Shown: positions 26,620-35,717, numbered from the stretch's first letter. The stretch: DNA of 64,000 nt from Brevundimonas sp. G8 (GCF_902506205.1 NZ_LR732816.1:1025848-1089847), one strand, 5' to 3'. The notes: generated from the sequence alone by a model not told the origin. Translations and numbers: made by a program.

Positions 26620-27174
26620 TCACCCCATCGGATCGGGCGTCAGGTCCACCCCCGCCAGCTTCCACGTGAACGGCGTGCGGCGTTCCATGATCAGCACCAG
26701 CGCGTCGTCCGGCCGGTCGTCGCGTGTCAGGGTCACGGCGAAGGTGTTGATCCCCCGATAGGCCCAGGATTGATGGATCTTGTCCTTGTCCACGGCCGGC
26801 GTGTCGTCGGCGGGGACGGGCCGTTCGGGCTCGGGCGTCTCGCCTGAACGCACCATGGCGGCGATGCCCTGGGGCGTGACGAAGTTGTCGACCGCCCCAT
26901 CCACCAGCGACGGCGCCAGCAGCATCCCCAGCGCCGCCAGACCGCGATCCCCCTTGGTCCGGCTGCGGATTTCCAGCGCCGCGCGTGCGTTCAGTTCGTC
27001 TTTCAGGCTGGCGCGAAAGGCCGGGAAGTCCACCTGCCGTTCCAGCCCCGCCGCATCCCCGGTCCGCGCCGCCCGCACCAGGGCCTGGGCCGCGATGAAG
27101 GGCGAGGCGAACAGGGCGACGACCACGCCGACGACGACGGCGATCATGGCTCCGGTGACGATCTTGCGGTTCAT
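26620..27174 (-). CDS. DUF2939 membrane-anchored protein (copy 1)
   Basis: This 184-residue protein has an N-terminal anchor (residues 4-27, VTGAMIAVVVGVVVALFASPFIAAQALV) followed by a periplasmic domain with the DUF2939 pattern: RAARTGDAAGLERQVDFPAFRASLKDELNA near the start, and FTWKLAGVDLTP at the end. The ATG at 27174 has AAGGAG six bases upstream, better than the upstream in-frame start at 27195. The function is unknown; the family resembles small secreted beta/alpha proteins. It sits 61 bases downstream of a paralogue sharing the same motif order, so the pair probably arose by tandem duplication. Confidence 0.8.
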   Translation of the reverse strand: MNRKIVTGAMIAVVVGVVVALFASPFIAAQALVRAARTGDAAGLERQVDFPAFRASLKDELNARAALEIRSRTKGDRGLAALGMLLAPSLVDGAVDNFVTPQGIAAMVRSGETPEPERPVPADDTPAVDKDKIHQSWAYRGINTFAVTLTRDDRPDDALVLIMERRTPFTWKLAGVDLTPDPMG

Positions 27175-27235
27175 GCAGTCTCCTTGAAAAACCAACGCGG
27201 CGCCCGACCGCCCGGTTGCCTCATTGTCCCTAGCC

Positions 27236-27838
27236 TCAGGGACGGGGCGTCACGCTCACGGCCGGTGCCGTCCCGTCCGGCAGGCCGATATGGACCAGCT
27301 TCCATTCGAACGGCCCGCGCCGCTCGAAGGTGAACAGGGTGCGCGACCCGCCCTGGTCCGTCACCGCCATCCGCGCCCGGTTGACGCTCCAATAGGCCGG
27401 GCTGGGCCAGGGCTTGCGCGCCTGGGCCGACGCGGGCGCCACACCCGCCGTCGTCCTCTGACTGGCGTACCGGCCCTCGCCGCGCAGCAGGGCCGTCAGG
27501 GCCGCCGGCGTCAGATAGGCGTCCACGTCGGGCTGGCGCAGGATGGGGTTCTGTTCGATCTGACGCCGAAAAGCGCCGATTGGGTCTTCCAGGAACGACG
27601 GCGCGGGCGCCATCGCCTCGGGCCGTCCCGCCAGTTGCGGCCGCAGCGACTGGCGCACGGCGTTGAAGTCGATCAACCGCGACAGCCCCGCCACGTCGTT
27701 CGCCTCGGCCGCCGATCGAATGGCGAAGAAGGCCACGGCGGGCGCGACGAAGAAGGACAGCACCGCCGCCACGACCGCCGCCAGCATCAGATTTCCGAAC
27801 AGACGTTTCAAGACCGCTTCCTCATTATCGCCGATCAT
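27236..27838 (-). CDS. DUF2939 membrane-anchored protein (copy 2)
   Basis: This 200-residue paralogue of the downstream gene has an anchor at residues 11-40 (LMLAAVVAAVLSFFVAPAVAFFAI), then RSAAEANDVAGLSRLIDFNAVRQSLRPQL, which aligns with the corresponding segment of copy 1, and the closing FEWKLVHIGLPDG. Between these are long divergent linkers, so the duplication is old. The start ATG 27838 has no strong ribosome-binding site; downstream starts would cut the anchor. The function is unknown. It is 193 bases downstream of icd with a terminator between, so it is likely transcribed separately. Confidence 0.78.
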   Translation of the reverse strand: MIGDNEEAVLKRLFGNLMLAAVVAAVLSFFVAPAVAFFAIRSAAEANDVAGLSRLIDFNAVRQSLRPQLAGRPEAMAPAPSFLEDPIGAFRRQIEQNPILRQPDVDAYLTPAALTALLRGEGRYASQRTTAGVAPASAQARKPWPSPAYWSVNRARMAVTDQGGSRTLFTFERRGPFEWKLVHIGLPDGTAPAVSVTPRP

Positions 27839-27863
27839 GCACGCCCCGGCCGATCACACAACG

Positions 27864-27894
27864 AAAAGCCCCGCCGGATCGCTCCGACGGGGCT
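27864..27894 (-). terminator. Intrinsic terminator downstream of icd
   Basis: AGCCCCG (27867-27873) pairs with CGGGGCT (27888-27894), extended inward by CGGA/TCCG across one mismatch. On the minus strand the loop is GCGA (a GNRA tetraloop), and the stem is followed by TTTTCG. It shares the loop-closing GGA-GCGA-TCC with the pnp terminator at 35666-35693. Confidence 0.75.
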
Positions 27895-27906
27895 GGATTG
27901 TTGTTT

Positions 27907-27936
27907 GTCCTATCGCCCTTCGGGCTACTTGAGGAC
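27907..27936. repeat. REP-like palindrome, copy A
   Basis: The outer arms are GTCCT (27907-27911) and AGGAC (27932-27936), with inner GCCC-TTC-GGGC and the shared CTACTTGAGG ending. It is one of five copies in the window of a ~30-base palindrome. Its outer and inner stems differ from the other copies but keep pairing. It lies between icd and DUF2939 copy 2. Confidence 0.6.
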
Positions 27937-27951
27937 GCTTGGTTGGACATT

Positions 27952-27986
27952 CCTCCCCCATCGGGGGAGGGGGACCGCGTAGCGGT
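27952..27986. repeat. Two-hairpin intergenic repeat downstream of icd
   Basis: Hairpin 1 is CCTCCCCC (27952-27959) with GGGGGAGG (27963-27970). Hairpin 2 is ACCGC-GTA-GCGGT (27974-27986). The arrangement matches elements at 26217-26251 and 54792-54838, where hairpin 2 has different arms but again a three-base GNA loop closed by C-G. Confidence 0.6.
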
Positions 27987-28031
27987 GGAGGGGGCCGGAC
28001 GCCTCGCGACGTTTCCGGCTCCCGCCTATCC

Positions 28032-29252
28032 TCAGCCCACGTCCGGCAGAGCGGTCTTCAGGTTCTCGGCGACCTTGTCGAGGAAGCCCTCGGTGGTCAG
28101 CCAGCCCTGTTGGTCGCCGACCAGCAGCGCCAGGTCCTTGGTCATGTGGCCGCTCTCGACGGTGTCCACGACCACCTTCTCCAGCGTATCGGCGAAGGTC
28201 GCCAGGGCCGCGTTGTCGTCCAGCTTGGCGCGGTGCTTGAAGCCGCGCGTCCAGGCGAAGATCGAGGCGATCGAGTTGGTCGAGGTGGCCTCGCCCTTCT
28301 GGTGCTGGCGATAGTGGCGGGTCACGGTGCCGTGGGCGGCTTCCGTTTCCAGCACCTTGCCGTCCGGCGTCATCAGGACCGAGGTCATCAGGCCCAGCGA
28401 GCCGAAGCCCTGCGCCACCACGTCCGACTGCACGTCGCCGTCATAGTTCTTGCACGCCCAGACGAAACCGCCCGACCACTTCATCGCCGCCGCGACCATG
28501 TCGTCGATCAGGCGGTGCTCGTAGGTCAGGCCGCGCGCCTTGAACTCGGCGGCGTAATGGGCGTCGAACACTTCCTGGAACAGGTCCTTGAAGCGGCCGT
28601 CATAGGCTTTCAGGATTGTGTTCTTGGTCGACAGATAGACCGGATAGTTGCGCTGCAGGCCATAGGCGAACGAGGCGTGGGCGAACTCGCGGATCGACTC
28701 ATCCTGGTTGTACATGGCCATGGCCACGCCGGCGCCGGGGGCCTTGTAGACCTCGTGCTCGATCACGGCGCCGTCTTCGCCCACGAACTTGATCGTCAGG
28801 GTGCCGGGGCCGGGCATCAGGAAGTCGGTGGCCTTGTACTGGTCGCCGAAGGCGTGACGACCGACGACGATCGGCTGGGTCCAGCCCGGAACCAGGCGCG
28901 GCACGTTCGAGCAGATGATCGGCTCGCGGAAGACGACGCCGCCCAGGATGTTGCGGATGGTGCCGTTGGGCGACTTCCACATCTTCTTCAGGCCGAACTC
29001 GGCGACGCGCGCTTCGTCAGGGGTGATGGTGGCGCACTTCACGCCGACGCCGTGCTTCTGGATCGCGTGGGCGGCGTCGATCGTCACCTGGTCGTCGGTG
29101 GCGTCGCGGTGCTCCATGCCCAGGTCGTAGTAGTCCAGTTCGAGATCCAGGAACGGGAAGACCAGCTTGTCCTTGATCATCTGCCAGATGATGCGGGTCA
29201 TTTCGTCGCCGTCGATATCGACGATGGGGTTTTCGACCTTGATCTTGGCCAT
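28032..29252 (-). CDS. icd: NADP-dependent isocitrate dehydrogenase
   Basis: This 406-residue enzyme converts isocitrate to 2-oxoglutarate in the TCA cycle. It is the eukaryote-like (IDP) homodimeric type, with the N-terminus [20 protein letters not shown], substrate serine region [38 protein letters not shown], catalytic Tyr/Lys region, and [33 protein letters not shown] for NADP binding. I start at ATG 29252 (MAKIKVEN); the open frame continues far upstream without starts that fit, giving a spurious 621-codon ORF. Expression must come from the 180-base divergent gap to 29434. A GNRA-loop terminator follows 140 bases downstream. Confidence 0.97.
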   Translation of the reverse strand: MAKIKVENPIVDIDGDEMTRIIWQMIKDKLVFPFLDLELDYYDLGMEHRDATDDQVTIDAAHAIQKHGVGVKCATITPDEARVAEFGLKKMWKSPNGTIRNILGGVVFREPIICSNVPRLVPGWTQPIVVGRHAFGDQYKATDFLMPGPGTLTIKFVGEDGAVIEHEVYKAPGAGVAMAMYNQDESIREFAHASFAYGLQRNYPVYLSTKNTILKAYDGRFKDLFQEVFDAHYAAEFKARGLTYEHRLIDDMVAAAMKWSGGFVWACKNYDGDVQSDVVAQGFGSLGLMTSVLMTPDGKVLETEAAHGTVTRHYRQHQKGEATSTNSIASIFAWTRGFKHRAKLDDNAALATFADTLEKVVVDTVESGHMTKDLALLVGDQQGWLTTEGFLDKVAENLKTALPDVG

Positions 29253-29433
29253 GCGTGAGGTCCGCCTCTGAACGTTGGGGAAGGGAATGTCGTGGCGGGG
29301 ATATAGCGGGGCCGCGCGTCCACGCAAACCCCGCCGTCCGTTAACCCCGCCCGGAAAAAACCTCCACGGCCACGCTGAACCCTTCTGTCTGTCTTGGCTT
29401 CTCCTTGGCCCAACAACAGCGACGGACGACGCA

Positions 29434-29601
29434 ATGACGAACGAAGAGCGTGACCTGGTCGATCGGTGGATCGTCACTTTCTGCGAGACGCCTCCCGTGA
29501 TCGATGCGGAACTGATGCGCAGGCTGATCGCTGAACAGGAAGCGACACAGCAGGGATCACAGCCATGCCCGACAAGACGTTTAAGTCCGGCGACCGCGTA
29601 A
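29434..29601 (+). CDS. Hypothetical small protein (55 aa)
   Basis: This 55-codon frame opens the plus-strand cluster that leads to the DUF2945 gene: [20 protein letters not shown], then [19 protein letters not shown], with two predicted amphipathic helices in the first 45 residues. The last ten residues overlap the start of the DUF2945 frame in another phase. No ribosome-binding site better than GACGAC is visible. It is plausible as a real short gene because of its helical, charge-balanced sequence and position, but conservation would be needed to confirm it. Confidence 0.4.
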   Translation: MTNEERDLVDRWIVTFCETPPVIDAELMRRLIAEQEATQQGSQPCPTRRLSPATA

Positions 29602-29777
29602 AGTGGGACCACAGCCAGGGCACGACGACCGGCAAGGTCATCAAGAAGGTCACCGCTGAAACCCACATCAAGGGCCACAAGGTCGCAGCTTCGCCGCAAA
29701 ATCCCGAGTATATCGTCGAGAGCGCCAAGACCGGCGCGCGCGCGGCGCACAAGCCGTCGGAGTTGAAAAAGGCATGA
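29565..29777 (+). CDS. DUF2945 (HVA1/TUDOR-like) small protein
   Basis: This 70-residue basic protein matches the DUF2945 pattern: [48 protein letters not shown], then [16 protein letters not shown]. In this small beta-barrel family the opening GDxVxWxxxxGxxxGxV resembles TUDOR/SH3 folds. It may bind nucleic acid or protein; no function is established to my knowledge. Its TGA overlaps the ATG of the next gene (ATGA), so the two are translationally coupled. Confidence 0.88.
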   Translation: MPDKTFKSGDRVKWDHSQGTTTGKVIKKVTAETHIKGHKVAASPQNPEYIVESAKTGARAAHKPSELKKA

Positions 29778-30922
29778 AGACCCTGTCTCGCGGCGTCGCG
29801 CTTTCCGCTCTGGCCCTGACCGCCTTCGCCGTGGCGGGTTGCGGCGACAAGGACGCCGACAAGACGCCCGGCGCGCCCCAGGCCGCCATGCCTGCAACGG
29901 CCGCTGCCGTCGCTTCTGCTCCCGTGCTTCAGATCCGCGCCGAGACGAAACAGTTCCGCGACTGGAGCGTGACCTGCGGCAACGACGGAACCTGCTGGGC
30001 CTTCGGCTTTGCGCCCGAGTTCGCCGCCGGCTGGGTGCGCATCACCCTGGCGCCCGGCCCGGAAGCCCAGCCCCAGATCCTGTTCGGCTATTGGCCCGAT
30101 AGCGACGCCAAAGGCCCAGGCCAGATCGCGCTGACGATCGACGGCCGCGCCTTTGCCTCCACGCTCAGCCCCGAAGGCGAGGCCGAGGCGCCCATCGGCG
30201 AAATCGGCGCCAACGCCCGCGCCGCGATCGACGCCATGGCTCAGGGCAAGGTGATGACCATTCGCGGCGCCTCGACCCAGGACGTCTCGCTGCACGGGGC
30301 CGCCGCCGCCCTGTTGTGGATCGACGAGAAACAGGGCCGCCTCGACACGCCCACGGCCCTGATCCGACGCGGCGACCGTCCCGCCGCCACCGTCCCGGTC
30401 GCCCCGCCCTTGCCGACGGTCACTCCCGCGCCGGCCGTGGATCAGGCGGGCTTCGGCGACGTGAACCAGACCGTGCCCGCCGCCCTTCGCACCCGCACCG
30501 AGGTCGGAACCTGTCTGAAGGAATCCAGCATGCCGGCGATCAGCGACATGGTCATGTCCGCCCGGTTGGACGCCCGAACCGAGCTGTGGGCCGTGCCCTG
30601 CGGTGCGGGGGCCTATAATGTCACCCACAACTGGTATCTGACGGGACCGGGCGGTCGCGACCCGCGCCCCGCGATCCTCGCCGGAACGGCCGGACCCGGC
30701 GCCGATCCGGTCATGGCCGACAACTCCACCGTCAACGGGGCCTATGATCCCAAGACCCGTACCCTGTCGGCCTTCGCCAAGGGACGCGGCATCGGCGACT
30801 GCGGTTCGGCCCAGACCTGGGCCTGGACCGGCGACCGCTTCGCCCTGACGATGGAGAGCACGATGGGCCAATGCGCGGGCGTGCGGTCCGACCTGTGGCC
30901 CGTCGCCTGGCGCACGCGGTGA
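29774..30922 (+). CDS. DUF1176 lipoprotein
   Basis: This 382-residue secreted lipoprotein has a signal peptide ending in lipobox VAGC (cysteine near residue 23). The mature part has the DUF1176 layout: [41 protein letters not shown], a helical linker ([42 protein letters not shown]), and a second lobe ([60 protein letters not shown]). Conserved cysteine pairs suggest disulfides in the periplasm. The function is unknown. It overlaps both neighbours: ATGA with DUF2945 and GTGA with the reductase gene. Confidence 0.87.
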   Translation: MKTLSRGVALSALALTAFAVAGCGDKDADKTPGAPQAAMPATAAAVASAPVLQIRAETKQFRDWSVTCGNDGTCWAFGFAPEFAAGWVRITLAPGPEAQPQILFGYWPDSDAKGPGQIALTIDGRAFASTLSPEGEAEAPIGEIGANARAAIDAMAQGKVMTIRGASTQDVSLHGAAAALLWIDEKQGRLDTPTALIRRGDRPAATVPVAPPLPTVTPAPAVDQAGFGDVNQTVPAALRTRTEVGTCLKESSMPAISDMVMSARLDARTELWAVPCGAGAYNVTHNWYLTGPGGRDPRPAILAGTAGPGADPVMADNSTVNGAYDPKTRTLSAFAKGRGIGDCGSAQTWAWTGDRFALTMESTMGQCAGVRSDLWPVAWRTR

Positions 30923-31827
30923 ATGACCCCGAGGTCCTGATCATCGGCGCGGGTCCGGCCGGTCTGACGGCGGCGACCTATCTGGGTCGGTTTCGCAGGG
31001 GAACTCTGGTGGTGGATGGCGGCGCGCCGCGCGCCTGCTGGATCCCGCTCAGCCACAACATGCCGGGCTTTCCGGCCGGCATAACGGGCGCCGACATCCT
31101 GACGCGGATGCGTGAACAGGCCGAGGAATATGGCGCGGTCATCGCGCCGGGCCGGGTCGAGACGCTGGCCCATGACGGCGAGGGTTTTGTCGCCCAGATC
31201 GAGGGCCGCGCCATCCGCGCCCGCGCGGTCCTGCTGGCGACCGGCGTTGTCGATCATCACCCGGACCTGCCGGGCGTCGAACAGGCGGTTCAGAAGGCGC
31301 TGGTCCGCATCTGTCCCATCTGCGACGGTTACGAGGCGACCGACAAGGCCGTCGCCGTCATCGGCCACAGCGACAAGGGCGCGCGCGAAGCCGCCTTCAT
31401 GCGCACCTATTCTGACCGGGTGACGCTGATCCACATCGGTCCCGCCGACGCTCTCTCGCGCCGCGACGAGCTGGACAGGCTGGGCGTCGAACTGATCCTG
31501 GCGCCGCTGGAGGCGGTGGAACTGGAACAGGACCGCGTGACCGCCCTGACCTGGGGCGGTCAGACCCGAGCATTCGACTTGGTCTATTCGGCCCTGGGCA
31601 CGTCGCCAAACGCCGAACTGGCCCAAGGCCTGGGCGTCCGCCTGTCCGGCGACGGTCGGCTGGAGGTCGATCTGCATCAGGCGACCAGCGTGCCGGGTCT
31701 CTATGCCGCCGGCGACGTGGTGCGCGGCCTCAACCAGATCGCCGTGGCGACCGCAGAGGCCGCCGTCGCCGCCACCGACATCCACAACCGCCTGCGCCGC
31801 ATCGACGGCCTGACCGTAGCCGACTAG
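30919..31827 (+). CDS. Thioredoxin reductase-like NAD(P)/FAD-dependent oxidoreductase
   Basis: This 302-residue class II pyridine nucleotide-disulfide oxidoreductase has the FAD-binding motif VLIIGAGPAGLTAATYLGRF at residues 7-26, an NAD(P)-binding AVIGHSDKGAREAAFM near 147, and the FAD-closing GLYAAGDVVRGLNQIAVATAEAAVAA. The redox pair is Cys132-x-x-Cys135 (RICPICDGYEATDK), as in TrxB, so thiol chemistry is likely, but the CPIC sequence and missing thioredoxin partner leave the substrate open. I start at GTG 30919, overlapping the DUF1176 stop (GTGA). A longer in-frame version to 30871 would read into the upstream gene. Confidence 0.88.
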   Translation: MNDPEVLIIGAGPAGLTAATYLGRFRRGTLVVDGGAPRACWIPLSHNMPGFPAGITGADILTRMREQAEEYGAVIAPGRVETLAHDGEGFVAQIEGRAIRARAVLLATGVVDHHPDLPGVEQAVQKALVRICPICDGYEATDKAVAVIGHSDKGAREAAFMRTYSDRVTLIHIGPADALSRRDELDRLGVELILAPLEAVELEQDRVTALTWGGQTRAFDLVYSALGTSPNAELAQGLGVRLSGDGRLEVDLHQATSVPGLYAAGDVVRGLNQIAVATAEAAVAATDIHNRLRRIDGLTVAD

Positions 31828-31836
31828 GCCCAGATT

Positions 31837-33639
31837 TTAGGTTCGGCCGCCCACGATCCGTTCCAGCACGGCCAAGGGCAGGGAGCCGTTCTCCAGCACC
31901 TTGTCGTGGAAGGCGCGCAGATCAAATCCGGGCTTGGCCTCCGCCTCCTTGCGCAGGCGGGCGATGACGGTGTGGCCGACCTTGTAGGAACAGGCCTGAC
32001 CGGGCCAGACGCAGTAACGGTTGATCTCGCTGTTCGACGCATCCAGCGGCTTGGCGCCGGAGGCCGCCATATATTCGACCGCCTGTTCGCGGCTCCAGCG
32101 CTCGGAATGCAGGCCGGTGTCCACCACCAGCCGCACGGCCCGGAACAGGTAGGACATCAGGAAGCCGACCCGGCCCAGTGGATTGGTCGCATAGACGTCC
32201 AGATCGTTGGCCGCCACCGCCTCGGCATACAGCGCCCAGCCCTCGTTGTAGGCCGAGAAGCCGCCCGCGCGGCGCCATTGCGGCAGCTCGCCGGACTCGC
32301 GCTGAAGCGCCACCTGCAGGTGATGCCCCGGCGACGCCTCGTGATAGGTCAGGGTCGGCAGGGCGAAACGCGGCCAGTTCCCGCTGTCGCGCAGGTTGAT
32401 GTAATAGGCGCCCGGTCGCGACCCATCCAGCGGCGGTCCCTGGTAATAGCCGCCCGGCGCGCCCGACTGGATCGACACCGGCACGCGTCGAATCTCGACG
32501 TGCGACTTGGGCAGGCGGCCGAACACCTGTGGCAGCTTGGGCTCAAGATCGGCGACCAACTGGTTCAGCCAGGCCAGCAGCTCGGCCTTGCCCACATCGG
32601 TATTGGCGAACAGTTGGGCCGGCTCCTTGTTCAGGGCCTGGATGCGTTCGCCGACCGTGCCCTGCGTATAGCCCTGCGCCTTCAGGATGGCGTCGATCTC
32701 GGCGCTGATCTCGGCGACCTGTTCGCGGCCCAGGGCGTGGATTTCCTTGGCCGACAGGGTGGTGGTCGTATTGGCCTTCAGTCCGGCCGCGTAGAAGGCC
32801 TCGCCGTCCGGCAGGCGCCAGACCCCGGCGTCATGGGTGGCGCGGGGGCGTAACGCCTCCAGCGCCGCGATCTGGGCGCTCAGGGCCGGCTTGACCTTCT
32901 CGTCCACGATGGCGGCGGCGCGGGCGTCGTAACCGGTCAGGTTCAGCCCGGCCGTCTTGCGCGCCAGCGACTTCAGCATGGCCGTGTCGGCGGCGGGCGT
33001 GTCGTGCAGGGTGCGGATCTGCGGCAGCATGCGGTCGATGATGAAGTCCGGCGGGATCACGCCCAGGCCAGCGTCTTCCTGAACCTTGGCCGTCTCGCCC
33101 TCCAGCACGTCCGAGAAGGCCTCCAGCCGCGACAGGAAGGCGTCGGCGCCCGCCGCGTCCTCGATCCGGTGCTGGTTGTCCAGGAAGTCCGGCGTGCTGA
33201 AATATGCGCCCGACAGCTGGGTCACGATATAGGGCGACGGCCGTCCCGGTCCCGCCCCATAGTCGAAGCGCGCCGTCTGCGCCGCCGTCTCCGACCCAAA
33301 GGCGGCGATGGCGTAGTTCAGCGCCCCGGCCGGCGACAGGCCAGCCTGATCGAAGCCGCTGAGTTGGCCCCAACGGCCCACGGCCTTCGCGCGATCCTTG
33401 CGGATGGCGTCCGGTCCCGCCTCGCTGAGCCTGGACGAAAGCCCCGCCCGCGCGCCCCGGTCCAGGCCCAGGTTGGTGGCGCGCTCCGGGCTTTCGTCGA
33501 TGTCCGCCTCGAACCAGCCGTCCAGCAGGCTGTTCAACCGTCCATCCGCATCGGTAGAGGCGGCTTGGGCCTTGGCCAAAGAGGGCGCGACTGTGGCTGT
33601 GGCTGCGGCGGTCAGCAGAAGGCGGCGACGATCGATCAT
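31837..33639 (-). CDS. DUF885 family peptidase-like protein (copy 1)
   Basis: This 600-residue exported protein has the N-terminus MIDRRRLLLTAAATATVAPSLAKA, a Tat-type RR signal. The large DUF885 domain includes TYHEASPGHHLQVAL near residue 435, resembling the HExxxGH zinc site of gluzincin-like enzymes, and the downstream acidic NEGWALYAEAVA, which would supply the third ligand. This predicts a metal-dependent peptidase; activity is inferred. The C-terminus (GQACSYKVGHTVIARLRKEAE, then FHDKVLENGSLPLAVLERIV) is typical of the family. I use ATG 33639; the open frame extends further upstream without a signal. It has a paralogue 86 bases away. Confidence 0.85.
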   Translation of the reverse strand: MIDRRRLLLTAAATATVAPSLAKAQAASTDADGRLNSLLDGWFEADIDESPERATNLGLDRGARAGLSSRLSEAGPDAIRKDRAKAVGRWGQLSGFDQAGLSPAGALNYAIAAFGSETAAQTARFDYGAGPGRPSPYIVTQLSGAYFSTPDFLDNQHRIEDAAGADAFLSRLEAFSDVLEGETAKVQEDAGLGVIPPDFIIDRMLPQIRTLHDTPAADTAMLKSLARKTAGLNLTGYDARAAAIVDEKVKPALSAQIAALEALRPRATHDAGVWRLPDGEAFYAAGLKANTTTTLSAKEIHALGREQVAEISAEIDAILKAQGYTQGTVGERIQALNKEPAQLFANTDVGKAELLAWLNQLVADLEPKLPQVFGRLPKSHVEIRRVPVSIQSGAPGGYYQGPPLDGSRPGAYYINLRDSGNWPRFALPTLTYHEASPGHHLQVALQRESGELPQWRRAGGFSAYNEGWALYAEAVAANDLDVYATNPLGRVGFLMSYLFRAVRLVVDTGLHSERWSREQAVEYMAASGAKPLDASNSEINRYCVWPGQACSYKVGHTVIARLRKEAEAKPGFDLRAFHDKVLENGSLPLAVLERIVGGRT

Positions 33640-33724
33640 GCGGGAACTCTCGGTGACGGGACCGCACCGCGCCGACGCGGTCCCTGCTGGTCTTCGACGC
33701 GGGTCCGGCGCGACCCTGCTAGTG

Positions 33725-35557
33725 TCAGGCCTGGGTCGCGACCCAGCCGTCCACGATCCGCTCCAGCACCGACAGCGGCACCCCGCCGGCGGCCAGGGCC
33801 GTGTCGTGGAAGCCCTTGATGTCGAACTTGGACCCCAGGGTCGTTTTGGCCTTTTCGCGCAGGCGGACCCATTCGTTGTGCCCGACCTTGTAGGCGCAGG
33901 CCTGGCCCGGCCAGCCGCAATAGCGTTCGACCTCGGACGTCGCCGCGCCCTCCTGATCGCCATAGGCCTCCATCATGTAGCGGATGCCCTGTTCGCGGCT
34001 CCAGCCCTTGGAGTGGATGCCGGTATCGACCACCAGGCGGGCGGCGCGGAACATCAGCGACTGGAGATAGCCGATCTGGCCCACCGGATCGTTCTCATAG
34101 GCGCCCAGCTCGTCGGCCAACTGCTCGGCGTACAGACCCCAGCCCTCGACATAGCTGGAGAAGCCCAGCAGGTTCATCAGCAAGGGCGCAGACTCGCTCT
34201 CCTGTTGCAGGCTGATCTGCAGATGGTGGCCCGGCGTGGCCTCGTGATAGGTCAGGGTCGGCAGGGTCCAGGACGGCCATTCCGCCGTATCCTTCAGATT
34301 GATCCAGTAAATGCCCGGCCGCGTCCCATCCAGGCTGGGCGAGTTGTAATAGCCCATGGGCGCGCCGGCCTCGATCTCGGGCGGGACGCGCTTGATCTCG
34401 ACCTTGGCCTTGGGCAGCTTACCGAAGGCGTTCGGCAGCCGCGCCTGCATGTCGGCCATCTGGGCGTTCAGCTTGTCGATCAGCTCGGCCTTGCCGGCGT
34501 CGGTGTTGGCGTAGACGTATTTGGGATCGTCCCCCAGGGCCTTGATCCGCTCGGCGACCGAGCCTTGCGTCAACCCTTGCGCCTTCAGCAGCACATCGGC
34601 GCGCGCCGTCAGGTCGGCCATCTGCTCGACGCCGGTGCGGTGGATCTCGTCGGCCGTCAGCCGGGTCGTGGTGATGTAGTGCAGGCTGTTGGCGTAATAC
34701 TGCTCGCCCTGCGGTAGGCGTCGCACCGAAGCCTCGTGGACGGCGTTGGGCTGGGCGGCCTTCAGCACCGCATTCTGGGCGGCCAGGGCCGGATAGACCC
34801 GCTCGGTCACCAGACGCTCGACCTGGGCGCCCCAGTCGCCGGTCAGGCCCTTGGCGCGCGCGCGATCGACGACCGACTGCACCATGGGCGAGGTCGCCGC
34901 CGGGGTCGCCAGGAAGCCGTCCTGCTGGCGGATCGCCTTGGCCAGGATGAAGTCCGGCGGAATGACGCCCAGCGCATATTCCTCCTTCACCCGGTCCGTC
35001 TCGGCCAGCAGCACGTCGGCGAAGGCGTTGACGCGCGCGACATAGGCGTCGGCGTCGGCGGCCGTCTCTATGGTGTGCTGGTTGGCCAGGAAGTCGGGCG
35101 TGGACTGATAGGCGCCGCCCTGCTGGCTGACCCTGTACGGATTGGGCCAGCCGCCCTGGCCATAGGGGATGTCGAAGGTGGCGATCACCCCGTCCAGGTT
35201 CTGCGCCAGGCTGTCGTAGTAGTTGGCGTTGCGCGCATCCAGCTTGGTGCGGTCGATCCGGGCCAGTTCGGCGCGCTGGCGACGGGTGAAGGCGCGCTGG
35301 TCGTCTTCCTCGGCACGGGTGGGGGCGGTCAGTTTCGACTTGGCGGCGGCGCGGTCGCCCTTGTCCAGGCCGAACATGGTGACGATCTCGGGGCTCTTGT
35401 CCAGCGTCTGCTCGAACGTCGCATCCATGAAGGTCTTGAGCTGGGCGGCGGCGTCGCCTTGCGATGCGGAAGCCTGCCTGGCCCAGGCAGGACCGCCCAC
35501 GGCGACGAGGCCGGCGCCCAGCGCGGCGGACTGAAGAAGACGACGACGATCGAACAT
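33725..35557 (-). CDS. DUF885 family peptidase-like protein (copy 2)
   Basis: This 610-residue paralogue of the downstream gene has the same gene plan. The N-terminus MFDRRRLLQSAALGAGLVAVGGPAWA has the Tat RRRLL signal. The metal site is TYHEATPGHHLQISL, with EGWGLYAEQLA some 30 residues on. The C-terminal run GQACAYKVGHNEWVRLREKAKTTLG, FHDTALAAGGVPLSVLERIVDGW aligns with copy 1. The N-terminal halves are less alike. Together they look like an old tandem duplication of an exported dipeptidase-like enzyme. The start ATG at 35557 is preceded by GAGGGG. It sits 109 bases downstream of the pnp terminator. Confidence 0.85.
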   Translation of the reverse strand: MFDRRRLLQSAALGAGLVAVGGPAWARQASASQGDAAAQLKTFMDATFEQTLDKSPEIVTMFGLDKGDRAAAKSKLTAPTRAEEDDQRAFTRRQRAELARIDRTKLDARNANYYDSLAQNLDGVIATFDIPYGQGGWPNPYRVSQQGGAYQSTPDFLANQHTIETAADADAYVARVNAFADVLLAETDRVKEEYALGVIPPDFILAKAIRQQDGFLATPAATSPMVQSVVDRARAKGLTGDWGAQVERLVTERVYPALAAQNAVLKAAQPNAVHEASVRRLPQGEQYYANSLHYITTTRLTADEIHRTGVEQMADLTARADVLLKAQGLTQGSVAERIKALGDDPKYVYANTDAGKAELIDKLNAQMADMQARLPNAFGKLPKAKVEIKRVPPEIEAGAPMGYYNSPSLDGTRPGIYWINLKDTAEWPSWTLPTLTYHEATPGHHLQISLQQESESAPLLMNLLGFSSYVEGWGLYAEQLADELGAYENDPVGQIGYLQSLMFRAARLVVDTGIHSKGWSREQGIRYMMEAYGDQEGAATSEVERYCGWPGQACAYKVGHNEWVRLREKAKTTLGSKFDIKGFHDTALAAGGVPLSVLERIVDGWVATQA

Positions 35558-35665
35558 GGAACGGCCCCTCGAAATTTGGATGCGGCAATGGAGACCGCAG
35601 GCGCGGGCGCGGCAAGTGAAATTCCAGACAGGCCACCGATCTCTGCATGGTGCGGCCAAAGAAAA

Positions 35666-35693
35666 AGGCCCGGCGGATCGCTCCGCCGGGCCT
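35666..35693 (-). terminator. Intrinsic terminator downstream of pnp
   Basis: AGGCCCGGCGGA (35666-35677) and TCCGCCGGGCCT (35682-35693) are perfect 12-bp arms around TCGC. On the minus strand the loop is GCGA and the stem runs into TTTTTC. It lies 25 bases after the pnp stop, so it ends the rpsO-pnp unit. Confidence 0.9.
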
Positions 35694-35717
35694 CTTCAGT
35701 CTCGATACCGAGGTCGC

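Noticed and set aside
29253..29897. Upstream extension of icd to a 621-codon protein
   Set aside because: The extension is low-complexity, overlaps the divergent DUF2945/DUF1176 genes, and the conserved N-terminus begins at ATG 29252.
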